Shown one piece after another: positions 59,883-64,000 of a stretch of DNA of 64,000 nt. Each line of letters starts with the position of its first letter. Within the stretch, counting starts at the first letter, position 1. The DNA is taken from NCBI RefSeq assembly GCF_000425805.1, contig NZ_AUED01000018.1:124001-188000 (forward strand). Reading direction: 5' to 3'. The position numbers and the translations under genes are program-made. Source of the stretch: Pseudomonas vranovensis DSM 16006. GTDB taxonomy: Bacteria > Pseudomonadota > Gammaproteobacteria > Pseudomonadales > Pseudomonadaceae. The notes under the pieces are model-generated. The model was not told the origin of the DNA and did not search any database. It worked only from the letters and a program-made list of their open reading frames with translations.

Positions 59883-61328
59883 TTAGCCGTAGTGCAGGTC
59901 GGTGCGCTTGAGCAACTGCTTGCAGCGGTCGGAGAGGTGTACCACGCGCAGGTGCTTGCCGTTGTTGCTGTAGCGCTCACGCAGGGTCTTGAGCGCAGCA
60001 ATGGCTGAATAGTCGACGAAATTCAGGTGCTGGCAGTCCAGGGTGACCTGGTTCGGGTCGTTGGCAGGGTCGAACTGGTTGAGAAACGGCGTGGTCGAGG
60101 CAAAGAACAGGGTGCCGTGGACGCGGTACAGTTTGCTGCCGTCGCTCTCCAGGTGGCTGTCGGCGTACAGCTCTCGGGCTTGTTGCCAGGCAAAGTTGAT
60201 CGCGGCGATGACAATGCCGATCAGCACCGCTGTGGCGAGGTCGGTGAACACGGTCACTACCGTCACTGCGATGATCGCCAGCATGTCGTGGGTCGGCACC
60301 TTGTGCAGTACCCGCAGCGAAGCCCACGAGAAAGTCTGCTGCGACACCACGAACATCACCCCCACCAGCGCTGCCAGCGGAATGCGCTCGATCAGCGGTG
60401 AGAGAAACAACACGAATAGCAGAATCATCACCCCGGCCACCACGCCCGAGAGCCGGCCACGGCCGCCGGAGCTGAGGTTGATCGCCGTCTGGCCGATCAT
60501 CGCGCAGCCGCCCATGCCGCCGAACATGCCCGAGGTCATGTTGGCTACGCCCAGTGCCATGCACTCGCGGTTGGGGTAGCCGCGAGTCTCGGTGATTTCG
60601 TCGGTGAGGTTGAGGGTCAGCAGGGTTTCCAGCAAGCCTACCAGGGCCATGAGCAGCGCGTAGGGCGCGATGATGCGCAGGGTGTCGAGGTCCCACGGGA
60701 TGTCCGGCCAGCTCAGCTGCGGCAGGCCACCGGCGATATGCGCCAGGTCTCCCAGGGTGCGGGTGGGCAGGTCGAGCAGGTACACCCCGGCACCGACCGC
60801 CAGGATGGCAACCAGCGCTGGCGGCACACTGCGGGTCAGGCGTGGCAGCAGGTAGACCACCGTCATGGTCAGCACCACCAGGCCGATCATCATGTACAGC
60901 GGCGAGCCGCTGAGCCAGGCGCCGTCGTGCTTGAAGTGCTCGAGCTGGGCCAGGGCAATGATGATCGCCAGACCGTTGACGAAACCCAGCATCACCGAAT
61001 ACGGCACCATGCGTACCAGCTTGCCCAGGCGCAGCACGCCGAAGGCAATCATGATCAGGCCGCCCAGCAGCACCGTGGCCAGCAGGTACTGCACCCCGTG
61101 CTGCACCACCAGCGCGACGATGACCACCGCCATCGACCCCGCCGCTCCGGAAATCATCCCCGGCCGTCCGCCGAGCAAGGCGGTGAGGGTGCAGATGATG
61201 AACGCGCCATACAACCCCATCAATGGATTGAGGTGCGCCACCAGGGCAAAGGCGATGCACTCGGGCACCAGGGCAAACGAGGTGGTGAGGCCTGCCAGGA
61301 CATCGGCGCGGATAGAGCGTGTTTTCAT
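59883..61328 (-). CDS. SulP-family anion transporter with STAS domain
   Basis: This 481-residue inner-membrane protein has 10-14 helices of the SLC26/SulP fold (DVLAGLTTSFALVPECIAFALVAHLNPLMGLYG, in parts). A short C-terminal STAS domain follows (LDCQHLNFVDYSAIAALKTL, about 415-475). It transports sulfate, bicarbonate or dicarboxylates with H+ or Na+. The segment GYPNRECMALGVANMTSGMFGG is typical of the BicA-like/DauA branch. Its stop lies 6 bp from the convergent CAP-protein gene. Confidence 0.87.
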   Translation of the reverse strand: MKTRSIRADVLAGLTTSFALVPECIAFALVAHLNPLMGLYGAFIICTLTALLGGRPGMISGAAGSMAVVIVALVVQHGVQYLLATVLLGGLIMIAFGVLRLGKLVRMVPYSVMLGFVNGLAIIIALAQLEHFKHDGAWLSGSPLYMMIGLVVLTMTVVYLLPRLTRSVPPALVAILAVGAGVYLLDLPTRTLGDLAHIAGGLPQLSWPDIPWDLDTLRIIAPYALLMALVGLLETLLTLNLTDEITETRGYPNRECMALGVANMTSGMFGGMGGCAMIGQTAINLSSGGRGRLSGVVAGVMILLFVLFLSPLIERIPLAALVGVMFVVSQQTFSWASLRVLHKVPTHDMLAIIAVTVVTVFTDLATAVLIGIVIAAINFAWQQARELYADSHLESDGSKLYRVHGTLFFASTTPFLNQFDPANDPNQVTLDCQHLNFVDYSAIAALKTLRERYSNNGKHLRVVHLSDRCKQLLKRTDLHYG

Positions 61329-61430
61329 GGGCTACCTGACGAACGGACCGGCAGGGCAGCCGGCGCAAAAAAAGCTAGGATGCTACGTAAAATCACGGAC
61401 GCAGACCAGCGCAAATGGAGGTGCAAACCA

Positions 61431-61778
61431 ATGAAGTACATCGTGACCGAGCAGCATCGCAGCGAGTATCCCGAGCCCATCAGCTTTTCCAAAGGTGCTG
61501 TTTTGGCCATTGGCGAGCGCTACGAAGGTAAAGAGGGCTGGGACAACTGGTACTTCTGCACGACACCGGGACACGCGGGCGGCTGGGTGCCGGGGCAGGT
61601 GATCGAGCGGCTGCCCGGGGAGGGCGGCAGGGCCCTTGAGGATTACTGTGCGCGGGAGCTGGATGTCGATCCGGGGGAATTGCTGGAGGGTGGTCGGCAA
61701 CTCAATGGCTGGGTGTGGTGTCACAAGGGTGATCTGGCAGGGTGGGTGCCGTTGGCGGTGGTGCGAAAACAGGATTGA
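61431..61778 (+). CDS. Tandem SH3-like domain protein (115 aa)
   Basis: This small cytoplasmic protein contains two SH3-like repeats. The first runs through residues about 15-60 (FSKGAVLAIGERYEG, WDNWYFCTTPGHAGGWVPGQVI). The second covers about 75-113 (DPGELLEGGRQLNGWVWCHKGDLAGWVP). The repeat unit ends in GWVP both times, which is the clearest sign of the duplication. Such domains bind peptides or act as adaptors; no partner is evident. A GGAG lies about 11 bases before the ATG. Confidence 0.8.
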   Translation: MKYIVTEQHRSEYPEPISFSKGAVLAIGERYEGKEGWDNWYFCTTPGHAGGWVPGQVIERLPGEGGRALEDYCARELDVDPGELLEGGRQLNGWVWCHKGDLAGWVPLAVVRKQD

Positions 61779-61815
61779 TCGCGGGTGTAGAACCGCAGGC
61801 ACCTTTACACAGTAA

Positions 61816-61866
61816 ACTGGAGACATGGTTTACACATTCAGCCTGTAAACCATGTCTCCGGTTTGT
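61816..61866. repeat. Long inverted repeat resembling a transposon end
   Basis: GGAGACATGGTTTACA at 61819-61834 is exactly inverted as TGTAAACCATGTCTCC at 61844-61859, around CATTCAGCC. The arms extend imperfectly outward (AAACT against GGTTT). The TGTAAACCATGTCTCCGG wording is like terminal repeats I associate with IS21/IS481-type elements in Pseudomonas, but no transposase is near, so this may be a relic end. Confidence 0.55.
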
Positions 61867-61869
61867 ACC

Positions 61870-61923
61870 GGGGCAAGCCGCTCCCACCGATGCAAACAAT
61901 GCCGGTGGGAGCGAGCTTGCCCC
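61870..61923. repeat. REP dyad (GGGGCAAGC/GCTTGCCCC)
   Basis: GGGGCAAGC at 61870-61878 is inverted as GCTTGCCCC at 61915-61923, with an inner pair GCTCCCACC (61880) and GGTGGGAGC (ending 61912). It abuts the transposon-end-like repeat and the argC stop. Confidence 0.8.
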
Positions 61924-61936
61924 GCGATGCCTGCGA

Positions 61937-62863
61937 TCAGCTCAGCGTCGCCAGCATCAAGTCCAGGTTCTGCACCGCCGCCCCCGAGGCGCCTTTGCCC
62001 AGGTTGTCGAACACCGCCGTCAACAGTACTTGCCCCTGGTTGGCAAACAGCGCCAGGCGCAGGTCATTGCTGTCATTGAGCGCCTGCGGATCAAGCTGGG
62101 TGGTACTGCCGCCTTGCTCCAGCGCTGCCACCTGCACATGGCGGGCACCGTGGTAGTGCTGCTCCAGGCATGCCTGCAACCGTTCGGCAGTCACGCCGGC
62201 AGGCAGCAGCCGTTCTTGCAGGGCAATGGTCAGCACGATGCCCTGGCGGTAACTGCCATAGCTGGGCACGAACACCGGCCGCTGCGCCAGACCGGCATGC
62301 TGCTGGATCTCCGGCACGTGCTTGTGGTCCAGGTTCAGCCCATACACCAGCAGGCTGTGCGCCGCCTGCACCCCAGCGGCTTCATGACGCTCCACCGCCG
62401 CCCGCCCGCCACCGGAATACCCCGACACTGCGTTGATGGTCAGTGGGTAGTCGGTGGGCACCAGCCCCGCCTGCACCAGGGGTTGCAGCAAGGCAATGGC
62501 ACCGGTGGGGTAGCAACCCGGGTTGCTTACACGCTTGGCCTGGGCAATGCGCTGGGCCTGTTCGTCGTTAAGCTCCGGCAGGCCGTAGACCCAACCCGGC
62601 GTGGTGCGATGGGCAGAGCTTGCGTCGATCACCCGTACATTCGGGTTGACGATGGTAGCGGCCGCTTCGCGCGCAGCCTCGTCGGGCAGGCACAGAATGG
62701 CCACGTCGGCACTGTTGATCGCCTCGGCGCGGCGCTGCGGGTCCTTGCGCTCGGCCGCTGGCAGGGTCAGCAGGCGCAGGTCGCTGCGACCGTTCAGGCG
62801 GGCATGGATCTGCAGGCCGGTGGTGCCTTGGTCGCCATCGATAAAAACAACAGGCTGATGCAT
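61937..62863 (-). CDS. argC: N-acetyl-gamma-glutamyl-phosphate reductase (ArgC type 2)
   Basis: This 308-residue enzyme reduces N-acetylglutamyl phosphate to the semialdehyde in arginine synthesis. The nucleotide loop is [17 protein letters not shown], the catalytic cysteine lies in [14 protein letters not shown] (about residue 114), and [13 protein letters not shown] and the HKHVPEI histidine also fit. The length is that of the short type 2 ArgC, not the 345-residue type 1. It stands apart from other arg genes and diverges from a LysR gene, so it may be a paralogue with special regulation. Confidence 0.88.
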   Translation of the reverse strand: MHQPVVFIDGDQGTTGLQIHARLNGRSDLRLLTLPAAERKDPQRRAEAINSADVAILCLPDEAAREAAATIVNPNVRVIDASSAHRTTPGWVYGLPELNDEQAQRIAQAKRVSNPGCYPTGAIALLQPLVQAGLVPTDYPLTINAVSGYSGGGRAAVERHEAAGVQAAHSLLVYGLNLDHKHVPEIQQHAGLAQRPVFVPSYGSYRQGIVLTIALQERLLPAGVTAERLQACLEQHYHGARHVQVAALEQGGSTTQLDPQALNDSNDLRLALFANQGQVLLTAVFDNLGKGASGAAVQNLDLMLATLS

Positions 62864-62945
62864 GGGGCTCTCAATCAATCAGGTCAGGGAAGTGCTTATC
62901 CTCGCGCCGATCTGGACGAAAGAAAATTTGAATATCATGATGCTG

Positions 62946-62966
62946 ACATTCATCAATTCTGAATGT
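62946..62966. promoter_or_regulatory. LysR-type dyad between argC and the LysR gene
   Basis: ACATTCA-TCAATTC-TGAATGT is a perfect 7-bp inverted repeat with 7-bp spacer; the TTCA-N7-TGAA centre is the T-N11-A kind bound by LysR proteins. It ends 9 bp before the chosen LysR start and 83 bp from the argC start. Confidence 0.65.
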
Positions 62967-62975
62967 ACGGCCTCC

Positions 62976-63863
62976 ATGCGCGAAATCAGCCTCGATCGCC
63001 TGCGGACCTTGGTAGTGATTGCCGACCTGGGTTCGTTTGCCCGGGCGGCCCGGGTCCTCAACCTCGCCCCGCCCACGGTAAGCCTGCACATTGCCGACCT
63101 CGAGGCGCGCATCGGTGCGCCGCTGCTGTCGCGCAAGCGCGGGCAGATCCACCCCACGGCCATTGGCGAAACCCTGCTCGAACGTGCCCGGCGCCTGCTG
63201 GCCGATGCCGAACAGGCGCTCGATGAGGTGCAGCGCCAGGTCCAGGGCCTGAGCGGTCGGGTGCGCCTGGGCGCCTCCACTGGCGCCATTGCCCATTTGC
63301 TGCCGCAGGCGCTGGACATCCTCGGTGTGCGACACCCGGGCATCGACGTGCAGGTACAGGTTCTGACCTCGCGGGAGTCCCTGGCCCGCCTGCAGGACGG
63401 CACCCTCGACCTGGGACTGGTGGCCTTGCCGCAAGCAGCGGCCAAAGGCGTGCAGATCCGGCCTTGGCGCCGCGATCCGATCATGGCATTCATCCCGACG
63501 AGCTGGCAGCCGCCTGCACGTATCACCCCGGCATGGCTGGCCAGCCATGCGCTGATCCTCAACGACAGCACCACCCAGCTGTCACGGGTGACCGGCGAAT
63601 GGTTCGCCACCGCCGGCCTGCAACCGCAGGCGCGTATCCAGCTCAACTACAACGATGCGATCAAGAGCCTGGTGGCAGCCGGTTATGGCGCAACCTTGCT
63701 GCCCCACGAAGCCAGCTCGCCCGAGCCCGACCCACGCCTGTGCATGCGCCCGCTGCGGCCGGGATTGTGGCGTCACCTGGGGATTGCCAGTCGTGAAGGC
63801 CAGGTGGAGCAAAGCACCGGCCATGTGTTGCAGGTGCTGATGGCGCTGGCAGGGCAGGCCTAG
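62976..63863 (+). CDS. LysR-family regulator divergent from argC
   Basis: This 295-residue regulator has the LysR winged helix (SFARAARVLNLAPPTVSLHI, residues about 20-39) and an effector domain with DLGLVALP and SLVAAGYGATLLP. The reading frame extends upstream to 62862, but an operator-like dyad lies in that extension, so I start at MREISLDRLR. It most likely controls argC. The effector cannot be deduced. Confidence 0.84.
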   Translation: MREISLDRLRTLVVIADLGSFARAARVLNLAPPTVSLHIADLEARIGAPLLSRKRGQIHPTAIGETLLERARRLLADAEQALDEVQRQVQGLSGRVRLGASTGAIAHLLPQALDILGVRHPGIDVQVQVLTSRESLARLQDGTLDLGLVALPQAAAKGVQIRPWRRDPIMAFIPTSWQPPARITPAWLASHALILNDSTTQLSRVTGEWFATAGLQPQARIQLNYNDAIKSLVAAGYGATLLPHEASSPEPDPRLCMRPLRPGLWRHLGIASREGQVEQSTGHVLQVLMALAGQA

Positions 63864-64000
63864 ACCAGGTGAACCCGGGTGCCCGGTTGCAGGGCCGCCG
63901 GGTCAAGACGCTCAAGCACGAACGCCTCGGTTTTGCGCTGCAATTGGTCCAGGTTTCGATCCCGCTGCTTCTCGGCATCGACCATGGCCCGCTTGCCATG
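63860..64000 (-). CDS. C-terminal 46 residues of an unidentified protein (cut by window edge)
   Basis: The visible end is basic and helical (RAMVDAEKQRDRNLDQLQ) and finishes PAALQPGTRVHLV before TAG. The stop overlaps the convergent LysR stop by three bases. The Q-P-G-T-R-V-H-L-V ending resembles the last strand of a beta-barrel subdomain as in secretion adaptors, but the piece is too short to assign. Confidence 0.5.
   Translation of the reverse strand, partial: HGKRAMVDAEKQRDRNLDQLQRKTEAFVLERLDPAALQPGTRVHLV

Overview
The window is one continuous stretch of a high-GC gammaproteobacterial chromosome that looks like the Pseudomonas putida/fluorescens lineage. The evidence is the protein style throughout: glcCDEF, PuuA/PuuB/PuuR-type polyamine genes, FecIRA-type iron signalling, an LpxO-type hydroxylase and many LysR regulators. 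It also carries two kinds of Pseudomonas REP repeats scattered between genes. No rRNA, tRNA, CRISPR array, intact insertion sequence or prophage was seen. About 60 genes are supported. The window cuts glcF at the left edge and an unidentified gene at the right edge.

Layout. 1-4.5 kb: glycolate oxidase genes glcD-glcE-glcF on the minus strand, diverging from the regulator glcC, with two clean FadR-family operators between them. 4.5-9 kb: a secreted protein, a lipoprotein, an LTA-synthase-like membrane sulfatase and an AT-richer orphan gene. 9-15 kb: an orphan polyamine-type binding protein, two small proteins, a histidine phosphatase, a YghU-type GST, an orphan sensor kinase and a PL7 (alginate lyase fold) protein. 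15-25 kb: the polyamine block puuB-puuR-puuA, an S24-type repressor, a PACE efflux/LysR pair, a diguanylate cyclase, and a LysR gene next to an unusual agmatine-deiminase-like enzyme overlapped by a PotF-like binding protein.

25-30 kb: an amidohydrolase, a FadR/GntR regulator, an NCS1 permease and a hydantoin-racemase-family protein form one nucleobase/hydantoin-like cluster around a 500-bp divergent control region. 30-39 kb: low-complexity small envelope proteins, an orphan minus-strand terminator, an OmpR/EnvZ-type two-component system, a DUF3313 lipoprotein, an SLC13/TrkA-C transporter, a DUF1275 protein and an HTH-PAS protein. 39-46.5 kb: a complete L-carnitine degradation cluster. It holds a CntA/CntB oxygenase, an aldehyde dehydrogenase, a BCCT transporter, a D-malate dehydrogenase and a LysR regulator. 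Repeated GTTAAC boxes lie before the transporter and before cntA.

46.6-49 kb: a TonB receptor behind a cobalamin riboswitch. 49-52 kb: a GNAT enzyme, an AhpD-like protein, LpxO and ThpR. 52-56 kb: a FecI-FecR-receptor signalling set with a Fur-like box. 56-64 kb: a type II NADH dehydrogenase diverging from a three-cysteine Rrf2 regulator, a SleB hydrolase, a duplicated CAP-domain protein, a SulP transporter, an SH3-like protein, and a stand-alone argC diverging from a LysR gene.

The genes most worth attention are the carnitine cluster, whose last step fits the stereochemistry of L-carnitine, and three enzymes with altered catalytic motifs (deiminase, racemase, PL7 protein). Also notable are the AT-rich orphan at 8.2-9.1 kb, the orphan terminator at 30.9 kb, and several well-formed operators that give direct regulatory predictions.
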